Source: Mogibacterium sp. (lineage in GTDB: Bacteria; Bacillota; Clostridia; Peptostreptococcales; Anaerovoracaceae). Taken from it: 43,236 bases of DNA. Made by a program: the position numbers and the translations under genes. Shown piece by piece: positions 32,510-40,371 of the stretch. Location of the stretch: positions 1 to 43,236 of the forward strand of contig JAKSSP010000011.1 in the NCBI GenBank assembly GCA_024403035.1, in the 5' to 3' direction. Below the pieces are notes generated by a model, which saw only the letters and a program-made list of their open reading frames with translations, was not told the DNA's origin and did no database searches. Every line of letters begins with the position of its first letter. Within the stretch, counting starts at the first letter, position 1.

Positions 32510-34786
32510 CTAGTGGATGCAGTCGCAAGGAACAGGTACGCTTGGGTACTTCATGCGAAGCTCATTCAGTCTCTCGATAGTGACAGGCTCGCCCTCGCGT
32601 CTTCCGCATCTTGGGCAAACGTCATCGATGACTCCCGTGTATCCGCAGACAGGGTCTCTGTCTACCGGATGGTTGACCGAACCGTAGCCAACACCTGCTT
32701 CCTTCATGAACCTTATGACCGATTCGAAAGCTTCAGGATTCTTTGCGGTATCGCCGTCCAGCTCTACATAGCTGATGTGGCCCGCGTTTGTCAGGTCATG
32801 ATACGGCGCCTCGATCGCGATCTTCTCGAACGCTCCGATCGGGAAGTACACAGGCACATGGAAGGAGTTTGTGTAGTAATCCCTGTCCGTGATGCCAGGC
32901 AGCTTGCCGTACTTCTCTCTGTCTATCTTGACGAATCTGCCGGAGAGTCCCTCAGCCGGTGTAGCCAGCAGAGTGAAGTTGAGTCCGGTCTCCGCGCTCT
33001 TTTTGTCGCAGAACTCTCTCATGTGCTTGATGATCTCAAACGCCTGCTCTCTGACTCTTTCGTCCTCACCATGATGCTTGCCTGTAAGAGCCTTCATCGT
33101 CTCAGCAAGTCCGATGAATCCTATGGAGAGTGTGCCGTGCTTAAGGATCTCAGCTACGCTGTCATCAGGTCCGAGATTGTCGGAGTCGATCCAGATACCC
33201 TGTCCCATCAGGAACGGATAGTTGCGGCCCTTCTTTGTGCACTGGATCCTGAATCTGTGCAGCAGCTGTCTCGCAACAAGTTCCATCATGGCATCCAGCT
33301 TCCTGTAGAACACTTCGAAGTCCCTGTTGGACTCGATCGCGAGCCTTGGCAGGTTGATCGATGTGAAGCTGAGGTTTCCTCTGCCGCATACTACCGCCTT
33401 CTTAGGATCATGGCTGTTGGCCATAACTCTTGTACGGCATCCCATGTAGGCAACTTCTGAATTGTAATCGCCCTCTTTATAGAACTTCAGATTGAACGGA
33501 GCGTCCAGGAAACTGAAGTTAGGGAACAGCCTTTTTGCACTGCATCTGATGGCCAGCTTGAAGAGATCGTAGTTAGGATCTCCCTCGTTGTAGTTGATGC
33601 CTTCCTTGACCTTGAAGATCGATACCGGGAAGATCGGTGTTTCTCCGTTTCCGAGTCCCGCCTCTGTGGCGAGCAGGAAGTTCTTGATGACCATGCGGCC
33701 TTCAGGAGTCGTATCGGTTCCGAAGTTGACCGAGCTGAACGGTACCTGAGCGCCGGCTCTCGAGTTCATGGTGTTGAGGTTGTGGATAAGGGCCTCCATA
33801 GCCTGGTAGGTCATCTTGTCCGTCCTTGCCCATGCTGCCTCGGCGGCCTGAGCGCTGCATCTTACCAGCTGATCTCTTGTGAGTCCGTCTACCCCGCCTG
33901 TCTTGTCGAACCACTCGCCCAGCACTTCGCCGTACGAGCCGTTTGTAGCCAGAGCCGGAGCCTCGGCCTCAGCCTTGATCTTGTCAGTGATCGCCTTTGC
34001 GTCCGCATACGCCACATCGAGCTTCGCGGCGATTATTTCAGTCAGCGCAGAGAAGTATTCCTTTATATATGTCCTTGCGACGCCCGGCGCCATAGCGTAG
34101 TCGAAGTTAGGTACCGACTGTCCGCCGTGCATCTCGTTCTGGTTGGCCTGGATCGCGATGCATGCCAGTGAAGCATAGCTCATGATCGACTGCGGCTCTC
34201 TGAGGTAGCCGTGGCCTGTGCAGAATCCGTCCTTGAAAAGCTTTATCAGGTCGATCTGGCAGCATGTCTCGGTGAGCATGTAGAAATCCTTATCGTGGAT
34301 GTGGATGTCGCCGTTGATATGCGCCTTTGCGATATCCTTAGGCAGTACGTAGTTGTCTACAAAGTACTTAGCGCCCTCGGAACCGTACTTCAGCATGGTG
34401 CCCATCGAAGTGTCACCGTCGATGTTGGCGTTCTCTCTCTTGATGTCCGCATCCTTGGAGTAGGAGTAAGTGAGCTCGTTGTAGATGTTCATCAGGTCGG
34501 ACTCGGCCTCTCTGATCTTTGCGTGCTCAGCGCGGTAGAGGATGTATGCCTTGGCGGTCTTTTCCCAGTCATACTTGATGAGCATAGCCTCGACGATATC
34601 CTGCACCTGCTCGACTGTGCAGGTCTCGCCTTCAAGCTGCTCTACGACCTTCTTGGTGAGGTAAGTGAAGTCGATGCTCGACATCTTTTCGCCGTCTACA
34701 GCCTTGTTCGCTGCGTAGATGGCGTTAAAGATCTTAGACTCATCGAACGGCATTTCCTTGCCGTCTCTTTTGATAATGCTTTTCAT
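32510..34786 (-). CDS. nrdD: Anaerobic (class III) ribonucleoside-triphosphate reductase, catalytic chain without glycyl radical domain
   Basis: The 758-aa protein reduces ribonucleotides to deoxyribonucleotides in anaerobes. Residues 1 to about 95 form an ATP cone (IIKRDGKEMPFDESKIFNAI). The catalytic barrel includes HINGDIHIHDKDFYM, AGAQVPFSSVNFGTDTTPEG and VVCGRGNLSFTSINLPRLA, with the thiyl-radical Cys region. The C-terminal zinc ribbon reads DPVCGYTG...VCPRCGR: three Cys (714, 724, 727) with Asp at 711 where a Cys is normal. The chain then ends in a short tail (GEPVTIERLNELRMKY... PCDCIH) with no RxxGYL radical motif. The missing domain is encoded by the next gene. GGAGAGAG precedes the ATG. 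Confidence 0.93.
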   Translation of the reverse strand: MKSIIKRDGKEMPFDESKIFNAIYAANKAVDGEKMSSIDFTYLTKKVVEQLEGETCTVEQVQDIVEAMLIKYDWEKTAKAYILYRAEHAKIREAESDLMNIYNELTYSYSKDADIKRENANIDGDTSMGTMLKYGSEGAKYFVDNYVLPKDIAKAHINGDIHIHDKDFYMLTETCCQIDLIKLFKDGFCTGHGYLREPQSIMSYASLACIAIQANQNEMHGGQSVPNFDYAMAPGVARTYIKEYFSALTEIIAAKLDVAYADAKAITDKIKAEAEAPALATNGSYGEVLGEWFDKTGGVDGLTRDQLVRCSAQAAEAAWARTDKMTYQAMEALIHNLNTMNSRAGAQVPFSSVNFGTDTTPEGRMVIKNFLLATEAGLGNGETPIFPVSIFKVKEGINYNEGDPNYDLFKLAIRCSAKRLFPNFSFLDAPFNLKFYKEGDYNSEVAYMGCRTRVMANSHDPKKAVVCGRGNLSFTSINLPRLAIESNRDFEVFYRKLDAMMELVARQLLHRFRIQCTKKGRNYPFLMGQGIWIDSDNLGPDDSVAEILKHGTLSIGFIGLAETMKALTGKHHGEDERVREQAFEIIKHMREFCDKKSAETGLNFTLLATPAEGLSGRFVKIDREKYGKLPGITDRDYYTNSFHVPVYFPIGAFEKIAIEAPYHDLTNAGHISYVELDGDTAKNPEAFESVIRFMKEAGVGYGSVNHPVDRDPVCGYTGVIDDVCPRCGRREGEPVTIERLNELRMKYPSVPVPCDCIH

Positions 34787-34894
34787 GTTCTCTCTCCGTT
34801 GTTTTATTTGTTTGTATGTATGAAAAATGTTGATTTGACTGGTTTTGGACGCCCTTTCATTTTTTAGAGCGTAAAAAAAGATGTTCCGTTCCGA

Positions 34895-34940
34895 ACACTA
34901 TATATTGTAGTCATGCAGGTTTTTAGTGTCAATATGTTGT
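34895..34940. promoter_or_regulatory. Two NrdR-like boxes upstream of nrdD
   Basis: ACACTATATATTGT (34895-34908) and TGTCAATATGTTGT (34927-34940) share the core CxATATxTTGT and start exactly 32 bp apart. NrdR boxes occur in pairs about 31-32 bp apart, three helix turns. Box 1 covers the -10 and box 2 covers the -35 of the nrdD promoter, so NrdR bound with ATP/dATP would block transcription. Confidence 0.8.
34904..34932 (-). promoter_or_regulatory. nrdD promoter
   Basis: On the minus strand TTGACA (34927-34932) and TACAAT (34904-34909) are separated by 17 bp. The leader before the ATG at 34786 is about 110 nt. Confidence 0.8.
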
Positions 34941-34995
34941 TATGTACTAATTATGTTTTTTTGCCCGGATCGTGCCGGTTTTCTCGGATCCCCAA

Positions 34996-35031
34996 AAGAA
35001 AAAGAGGTCAGAGCATATACTCTGACCTCTT
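34996..35031 (-). terminator. Terminator after the rubrerythrin gene
   Basis: AAGAGGTCAGAG and CTCTGACCTCTT (35002-35013 and 35020-35031) form a perfect 12-bp stem around a 6-nt loop, followed on the minus strand by TTTTTCTTTT. Confidence 0.9.
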
Positions 35032-35066
35032 CATCAAAAGCGCAGGATTTTTCAAAAGACAAGCTT

Positions 35067-35609
35067 TTAGCCGAAGTATCTCTTCAGAAGACCAGCAAAT
35101 GCCTTGCCGTGTCTTGCCTCGTCTCTTGCCATTTCATGAACTGTGTCGTGGATAGCGTCGAGGTTCTGCTCTTTAGCCTTCTTCGCGAGCATTGTCTTGC
35201 CGAGTGTAGCGCCGTTCTCAGCCTCTACTCTCATTCTGAGGTTCTTCTCTGTGCTGTCTGTGAGTACCTCACCGAGAAGCTCAGCAAACTTTGCAGCGTG
35301 CTCTGCTTCTTCCCATGCAGCTGTCTTCCAGTACTCGCCGATCTCAGGATATCCCTCTCTGAAAGCGACTCTGGACATAGCCAAGTACATACCTACCTCG
35401 GAGCACTCGCCGGTGAAATTCGATCTGAGGTCCTCGATGATCTCAGGATCCACTCCCTGCGCAACGCCGAGAACATGCTCAGCAGCCCATGTCATCTCCG
35501 CGTCCTGCCTGATGAACTTCTCTGCAGGAGCCTTGCATACAGGGCACTTTTCAGGAGGTGTATCTCCCTCATGTACATAACCGCATACGCTGCAAACCCA
35601 TTTTGCCAT
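35067..35609 (-). CDS. rbr: Rubrerythrin (N-terminal rubredoxin type)
   Basis: The 180-aa protein reduces hydrogen peroxide in anaerobes. Residues 4-28 form a rubredoxin-like iron site, [10 protein letters not shown] and CPVCKA, placed before the ferritin-like four-helix domain as in reverse rubrerythrins. The diiron Glu/His ligands lie in the helices, such as [37 protein letters not shown] and [18 protein letters not shown] precedes the ATG. It is a single-gene unit with its own terminator, divergent from the metal regulator gene at 35851; co-regulation by metals or peroxide is possible, but no PerR box was recognised. Confidence 0.93.
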   Translation of the reverse strand: MAKWVCSVCGYVHEGDTPPEKCPVCKAPAEKFIRQDAEMTWAAEHVLGVAQGVDPEIIEDLRSNFTGECSEVGMYLAMSRVAFREGYPEIGEYWKTAAWEEAEHAAKFAELLGEVLTDSTEKNLRMRVEAENGATLGKTMLAKKAKEQNLDAIHDTVHEMARDEARHGKAFAGLLKRYFG

Positions 35610-35776
35610 AATAATTTCCTCCTTGTAATTACATTTTGATTTGTAAGAGCGGGCTTTGCCGCCTCTTGCTTGTCAACGACGTTATGATAGCACATCCACG
35701 ACAGGCTTGCACCTATTTTGATACAATTTCACATGAAGTTCATATGGCGTGTTATACGCAAAATTGTAAACCATCT

Positions 35777-35804
35777 TTGATTGAATATGTAAGCATATTA
35801 TGAT
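35777..35804 (+). promoter_or_regulatory. Promoter and palindrome of the MntR-type gene
   Basis: TTGATT (35777-35782) and TATGAT (35799-35804) are spaced by 16 bp. The spacer is a perfect palindrome AATATG-TAAG-CATATT (35784-35799), a likely operator for autoregulation by the encoded regulator or another one. Confidence 0.6.
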
Positions 35805-35850
35805 ATTTTTAATGCGAAAGAAGTGCCCTGCATGGTAAGGAGAATCCATT

Positions 35851-36249
35851 ATGAAGATCAGGCAATCCGCGGAAGACTATCTTGAGGCAATGCTCATCCT
35901 GCAGGAAGAGCACGGTTACATCCGCTCCATAGATATCGCAAAGAAGCTCGGAGTCACCAAGCCGAGCGTCTCATACGCAGTAAAGCGCCTCAGAGAGAAC
36001 GGATATATCAATATGGATGCCAATGGGCCTATCACACTGGCTCCGGCAGGCTACAAGATCGCAAAGAGGATCTATGAGAGGCATAAAGCTCTTACAGCCT
36101 TCCTTGAGAAGCTTGGAGTAAGCAGCGAGCAGGCTGAAGAAGACGCGTGCAAGATAGAGCATGACATCTCATACGAGACATATGTGGCCATCTGCGACTA
36201 TCTGAACGAAGGCCGTGAAGAAAAGCTTGGAAGCTACGACTTCGAATAA
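35851..36249 (+). CDS. MntR/DtxR-family metal-dependent transcriptional regulator
   Basis: The 132-aa repressor has an N-terminal winged helix (SIDIAKKLGVTKPSVSYAVK) and a short dimerisation/metal domain, as in MntR, without the SH3 domain of DtxR. Metal ligands by alignment are Asp9, Glu12, His78, Cys100, Glu103 and His104. Cys100 (in EEDACKIEH) replaces Glu99 of Bacillus MntR and resembles the Cys of DtxR/IdeR, while Asp9 is MntR-like. Manganese or iron could be the signal. A palindrome lies in its promoter. AAGGAGAATCCATT precedes the ATG. Confidence 0.88.
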   Translation: MKIRQSAEDYLEAMLILQEEHGYIRSIDIAKKLGVTKPSVSYAVKRLRENGYINMDANGPITLAPAGYKIAKRIYERHKALTAFLEKLGVSSEQAEEDACKIEHDISYETYVAICDYLNEGREEKLGSYDFE

Positions 36250-36276
36250 GGGGGCCGGGCTGAAATCAAAACAACA

Positions 36277-36309
36277 AAACGCTTTATCACGAATGGTAAA
36301 GCGTTTTTT
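36277..36309. terminator. Bidirectional terminator between the metal regulator and divIVA genes
   Basis: AACGCTTTA (36278-36286) pairs with TAAAGCGTT (36297-36305) and is followed by T-runs on both strands (TTTTTT on plus; TTTTGTTGTTTT on minus). Confidence 0.85.
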
Positions 36310-36336
36310 ATCGTGTTAATAAGAAAGGACAGGCTC

Positions 36337-37011
36337 TTACTTCAGGATGATAGTGTTATCGATCGAAGTCTCTTCTGCCATAGCCTTAAGGCTGTCGGAA
36401 AGATCCGAGAGTGTTGCAGGCTCGGTCGGAGCGCTGAAGTCGACTTCAAGCGAGCCCTCATCTTCGATCTTGTCGAATACGAGAGTCGGCGCCTTATCTA
36501 CTGTCTCTTCTGCCTTAACAGGCTCCTCTGCCTTTGGGAGCTCTATATCCGCGAGGTCTCTGATCAGATCGAAGTCATCATCATCAATGCGTGCCAGCTC
36601 AGACTCGAGCATCTTGCGGAAGTTGTCCTTGAGTCTTCTTACCTTTGTGCTGAGTACTGCGTGCTCGTCAGTCAGCTTTCTTACGTTGACCTTTGCGTCA
36701 AGCAGCATGTTCTCTGCCTCGAGCTCAGCGTCTCTCATCATGAGCTCAGCTCTTCTCTCTGCGCTTGCGGAGATGTCTGCCATCAGCTTCTTTGCAGTCT
36801 CAAGTGTCTCGACCATGGCATTGTCATCCTTCTGAGCTTCTTCGAGCTGCTTCTCGAGAGCCTTGATCTTGTGAGCCATTGTCCTGTTGTCGTTGAGTAC
36901 CTTCTCATAATCTGCGACTATGAGATCCAGGAACTCGTCAACCTCTCTTGAGTTGTATCCCTTTTTGTCACGGCTGAATTCTTTCTTATCGATATCAATC
37001 GGCATTATCAT
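36337..37011 (-). CDS. divIVA: DivIVA domain protein
   Basis: The 224-aa protein has the DivIVA N-terminal membrane-binding and coiled-coil start (MPIDIDKKEFSRDKKGYNSREV, then DEFLDLI) and a long coiled coil to about residue 150. An acidic linker (EEPVKAEETVDKAP) and a short C-terminal tail follow. DivIVA senses negatively curved membrane at septa and poles and recruits division or wall proteins. The ATG at 37011 has AGGA 5 nt upstream; an ATG two codons later is equally close to the family start. It is downstream of sepF, the standard order in Bacillota division clusters. Confidence 0.92.
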   Translation of the reverse strand: MIMPIDIDKKEFSRDKKGYNSREVDEFLDLIVADYEKVLNDNRTMAHKIKALEKQLEEAQKDDNAMVETLETAKKLMADISASAERRAELMMRDAELEAENMLLDAKVNVRKLTDEHAVLSTKVRRLKDNFRKMLESELARIDDDDFDLIRDLADIELPKAEEPVKAEETVDKAPTLVFDKIEDEGSLEVDFSAPTEPATLSDLSDSLKAMAEETSIDNTIILK

Positions 37012-37075
37012 AGTGTCCTACCTCACCTTTCCTATTGATTTACATTATCATTGTTATATTTTATCTGCGGACTGT

Positions 37076-37615
37076 TTATTTCCACGGACTTTCTTTCGAA
37101 ATCGTCTTACCGGACTCTGTGGTCCTGTCTACCATTGCCTTAATGTTAACATTACGAGGGGCAAAAAGGTAGATATTCTGGTTGATTCTCTGGATGTTGC
37201 CCTGGAGCGCGTATGTCGCGCCGCTCAGGAAGTCGAACATCTTGCGGGCCAGATCTGTCTCGACCTTCTCGAGATTGATGATGACCGGCTTGTTGTTTCT
37301 GAGATTGTCGATCAGCTTGCGGCATTCCTCGATGCTCTTAGGCTCGATGACTACCATCTTGAACGCGCCGGAATCGTTGCGGGATGCTCTGTCTGCCTGT
37401 ACCTGCTGCTTCTCAGTGAACTTCTGCGGTGGTGCCACTTCGTTGAACGCGAGCGGGCTGATGCCGGTGTTTGCCGGAGCCTCAGGCGCTGCGGCAGCTG
37501 CTGCCCTGTTCAGTTCATTCTTGTAAGCATCGATTTCTTCCTGCGTTATATCGTAATCATCTTCATACTCATCGGTGATCCCGACCAGGTCTTTCATTTT
37601 ATCCATGAAACCCAT
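37076..37615 (-). CDS. sepF: Cell division protein SepF
   Basis: The 179-aa protein anchors FtsZ to the membrane. It begins with the amphipathic membrane-binding helix MGFMDKMKDLVGI, continues with an acidic and Ala-rich linker, and ends with the SepF core: MVVIEPKSIEECRKLIDNLR, VIINLEKVETDLARKMFDFL and FLSGATYALQGNIQRI. GGAGGAACAAGCAA precedes the ATG. It lies 15 nt after yggS and precedes divIVA by 64 nt. Confidence 0.94.
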   Translation of the reverse strand: MGFMDKMKDLVGITDEYEDDYDITQEEIDAYKNELNRAAAAAAPEAPANTGISPLAFNEVAPPQKFTEKQQVQADRASRNDSGAFKMVVIEPKSIEECRKLIDNLRNNKPVIINLEKVETDLARKMFDFLSGATYALQGNIQRINQNIYLFAPRNVNIKAMVDRTTESGKTISKESPWK

Positions 37616-37630
37616 TTGCTTGTTCCTCCT

Positions 37631-38329
37631 CTATCTGTAATTGCGCGGTCCGAATATCGAACTGCCTACTCTGACTATCGTTGCTCCCTCTTCAACAGCG
37701 ACCTCGAAGTCGCCCGACATGCCCATGGAAAGCTCGGTCGGCGCGAACCTCTCAGGCGGGAGTTGCCAGCTCTTCATGTCCTCGAAGAGCTCTGCCGCTT
37801 CCTTGAAATACGGCCTTGAATCCTCAGGATCCGCTGCTATCGGCGGTATGCACATGATGCCGCATACCCTCACGTTTTCGCACTCGGCGGTGATGTCCGT
37901 CACCAGCTGCTTAAGGTCGCCAGCCGCGATGCCCGACTTGGTCTCTTCCATCGCGGAATTGATCTCTATCAGGACGTCCATCTTCAGCCCTGCGACCGCG
38001 GCCCGCTTGTCTATCTCGCGTGCCAGCTTGAGGGAATCGACAGAGTGGATCATCACCACCTTGTCTATCACCTGCCTTACCTTGTTGGTCTGAAGGTGCC
38101 CTATAAGGTGCCATCTGACCGTCGATACATCGTCGATCTTCTCCAGGATCTCCTGGACGCGGTTCTCACCTATGTCCGTGGCTCCCGCTTCTATCGCCTC
38201 ATTGATCTCCGATGCCGGATGCGTCTTGGTGACGGCGACCAGCTTTATATCTTCTGGATCCCTGCCGCTTCTTACCGCGGTGTCATCGACCCGTTTTTTG
38301 ACTTCTTTGAATCGTTCAGTTATGGTCAT
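37631..38329 (-). CDS. yggS: YggS-family pyridoxal phosphate homeostasis protein
   Basis: The 232-aa fold type III PLP protein controls cellular PLP and amino/keto-acid balance; it has no clear enzyme activity. The PLP Lys is in LVAVTKTHPASEIN near residue 35, and GENRVQEILEK, WHLIGHLQTNKVR, MHSVDSLKLAREI and ELSMGMSGDFEVAVEEG are the family segments. Its ATG overlaps the end of the HlyD-like gene (ATGA), so translation is coupled. It belongs to the conserved yggS-sepF-divIVA cluster. Confidence 0.94.
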   Translation of the reverse strand: MTITERFKEVKKRVDDTAVRSGRDPEDIKLVAVTKTHPASEINEAIEAGATDIGENRVQEILEKIDDVSTVRWHLIGHLQTNKVRQVIDKVVMIHSVDSLKLAREIDKRAAVAGLKMDVLIEINSAMEETKSGIAAGDLKQLVTDITAECENVRVCGIMCIPPIAADPEDSRPYFKEAAELFEDMKSWQLPPERFAPTELSMGMSGDFEVAVEEGATIVRVGSSIFGPRNYR

Positions 38330-39528
38330 GGTTTCTTTGCCGGATGCGATTTTTCAAGACCGGCTATGTCTTCTTCTGTCGGTTCCGCGACTATCTCGTC
38401 GTATGTACGTATGGTCTCAACGAAATTGCCGTCTGCGTCAACATATATATCCGAGAAGACCACGCATTTCTTGCCGTTGTCGGCCTTGGCGCTTACAGGC
38501 TTGAATACGTGCTCTCCCAGCTTGTTCTTAACAAAGACTCCGCGCATCCCGTCCGGTGCGGTCACGATGCTGGAATCATCAAGCACCAGACCTTCCGCCT
38601 CGTTGATGGTGACCGTTGTATCCAGATTGCGGATCTCCAGGAAGCCCGGGAAAAATGTCTTGCACGAAAGTACTATCTTCGAAGTCTTGGTGCCGCTCTC
38701 TATGCGGCTGACTCTTACCGCTACCTCTTCATCATTGATATCGATGTTTACGGTCTCGCCCTCGTAGTACTTGGCCGCGGATTCGTTATCCAGGTAATAT
38801 ACCAGATACCACTTGCTGTTGCGGACCACCTTGAATACCGGGTAGCCCTTGCCGCAATGTTTGTCAGGTACCTCTATAGCCCTGCGCCCCGTGAGCGACT
38901 TGATATCTTTTTCTGTAAGAGAGTCGATGGCGTCAGTGCTCAGTTTCGCCTCGGCTCCGTCGACATAGTAGCTGATGTAGCCCGAATCTGCGGCGACACC
39001 GTCTTTGGTTACCACCACGTTGTCACCCAGATCTTCCATGATCTTGGTGTACCTGCCCGTACGGTCCTTTTCTTCAGGTTCTCCGGCGGCTTCACCTTCA
39101 GCTGCCTCGCCCTCAGCGGTTTCGCCTTCAGCAGGCGCAGGCTCCTCCTCTGTTTTAGGTAAAGCATCCCAGGCACCCCTGATCACCGGATTGTCGCTTT
39201 CCGATCCGTCTATCATTTCGAGATCGGCATCTGTCGGTGTCAGTTCAACTATCTGAGTGTAGGCCTTGATCAGCTTGTCAGTCTCCGCAAGCCTGTTGAT
39301 CATGCTCTTCTGGCCGGCAGCATAGACAGTCTCGTCTCTCACAATAAAAGCAGAGACCTCATCAGTGACGTCTATACTTCCATATTGTGCTATATATGTC
39401 TTCTCAAGCATGCCCCTTACAGAAGGGATGGCATAGACGACTATACAACACAGCGCGATCAGCCCTATATATAAGAGGATCGCGAATATCCACTTCCTTG
39501 TTAAAAGGCCTTTTCGATCAGTTTCCAT
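38326..39528 (-). CDS. HlyD-like membrane protein of the sepF cluster
   Basis: The 400-aa protein has one N-terminal membrane helix (WIFAILLYIGLIALCCIVVY, residues 13-32) and a large extracytoplasmic part. Residues 45-85 and 230-330 recall the barrel-sandwich and beta domains of HlyD/RND-type adaptors, as in the HlyD-family proteins encoded beside sepF in Clostridia; the partner is unknown. Residues about 125-155 are an acidic low-complexity insert of repeated EGEAA units. A perfect TATAAT ends 11 nt before the ATG and no ribosome site is seen, so the mRNA may have almost no leader. It is the first gene of the unit into yggS, sepF and divIVA. Confidence 0.7.
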   Translation of the reverse strand: METDRKGLLTRKWIFAILLYIGLIALCCIVVYAIPSVRGMLEKTYIAQYGSIDVTDEVSAFIVRDETVYAAGQKSMINRLAETDKLIKAYTQIVELTPTDADLEMIDGSESDNPVIRGAWDALPKTEEEPAPAEGETAEGEAAEGEAAGEPEEKDRTGRYTKIMEDLGDNVVVTKDGVAADSGYISYYVDGAEAKLSTDAIDSLTEKDIKSLTGRRAIEVPDKHCGKGYPVFKVVRNSKWYLVYYLDNESAAKYYEGETVNIDINDEEVAVRVSRIESGTKTSKIVLSCKTFFPGFLEIRNLDTTVTINEAEGLVLDDSSIVTAPDGMRGVFVKNKLGEHVFKPVSAKADNGKKCVVFSDIYVDADGNFVETIRTYDEIVAEPTEEDIAGLEKSHPAKKP

Positions 39529-39539
39529 AGTTCAAGCCG

Positions 39540-39545
39540 ATTATA
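39540..39545 (-). promoter_or_regulatory. -10 element of the HlyD-yggS-sepF unit
   Basis: TATAAT on the minus strand, 11 nt before the start codon. A possible -35 TTGTGT lies 18 bp further upstream inside the trmD terminator. The predicted leader is only about 4 nt. Confidence 0.5.
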
Positions 39546-39548
39546 CAA

Positions 39549-39591
39549 CAAAAAAGCCCCATAACACAATATATATTTGTGTCAGAGGCTT
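39549..39591 (-). terminator. Terminator after trmD
   Basis: On the minus strand AAGCC pairs with GGCTT (39587-39591 and 39554-39558) and ACACAA with TTGTGT (39577-39582 and 39564-39569) to give an interrupted stem, followed by TTTTTTG. The 3' arm overlaps the next promoter. Confidence 0.75.
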
Positions 39592-39630
39592 GATAGGCCT
39601 ACATTTTGTGTATTTTTGTCTGCAGGTTTT

Positions 39631-40356
39631 TTACAGATACTTCTGCAGTATGGTCTTCTGCTTTTTTGACAGCTCCGGCTCGCTTTTGAGGTACGCCTCA
39701 AAGAGATCCGGTCGTCTTTCCTTTGTGAGAGCAAGCGCCTGTTCCCAGCGCCAGAAGTCTATCTCTCCGTGATTGCCGGAGAGCAGTATCTCAGGCACCT
39801 CGTCACCGTCATATTCTCTCGGCTTCGAATAATGCGGATACTCCAGCAGGCCCGAGTAGATGGACTCGTCATTCACCGACTCATCTCCCGCAAGCACCCC
39901 GTCGATGAACCTCGCAACAGTATCTATGAGGACCATCGCAGGCAGCTCGCCGCCGGTCAGCACGTAGTCGCCTATGGAGACCTCCCTTGCGCCTAGCCTG
40001 TCGAGAGCGCGCTGATCAACGCCTTCGTAATGACCGCAGAGTATGGTGATCTCATCCTTCCCGGAGAGTTCTCTGGCCATATCACCGGAGAGCATCTCTC
40101 CGCGCGGTGACATGTAAATGACTTCACCGCCGTACCCGCTGCCCTCAAACGCGTCAAGAATAGGCTGCACCTGCATCACCATGCCTGCTCCGCCGCCGTA
40201 AGGCGTATCGTCGACGCGGTTATGCCTGTCAGTCGTGTAGTCGCGTATATCCGTGACATTCAGCTCGATTATTCCGTTGTCTATCGCTCTTCCCAGCATG
40301 CTCATGCGAAGCGGAGCAAACATTTCAGGGAAGATAGTGAGGATATTGATCTTCAT
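39631..40356 (-). CDS. trmD: tRNA (guanine-N1-)-methyltransferase TrmD
   Basis: The 241-aa SPOUT methyltransferase makes m1G37 in tRNA. It begins INILTIFPEMFAPL, with the SAM trefoil knot region YMSPRGEMLSGDMARELS, ILCGHYEGVDQRAL and SIGDYVLTGGELPAMVLID. The length is typical. It lies 15 nt after rimM and is followed by a terminator; rplS, which usually follows trmD, is absent. Confidence 0.96.
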   Translation of the reverse strand: MKINILTIFPEMFAPLRMSMLGRAIDNGIIELNVTDIRDYTTDRHNRVDDTPYGGGAGMVMQVQPILDAFEGSGYGGEVIYMSPRGEMLSGDMARELSGKDEITILCGHYEGVDQRALDRLGAREVSIGDYVLTGGELPAMVLIDTVARFIDGVLAGDESVNDESIYSGLLEYPHYSKPREYDGDEVPEILLSGNHGEIDFWRWEQALALTKERRPDLFEAYLKSEPELSKKQKTILQKYL

Positions 40357-40371
40357 TTCTTATACGCGTTT

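Noticed and set aside
35725-35772. ACAATTT and AAATTGT inverted copies between the rubrerythrin and metal-regulator genes as a Fur or PerR box
   Set aside because: The arms are about 35 nt apart and do not match the Fur or PerR consensus.
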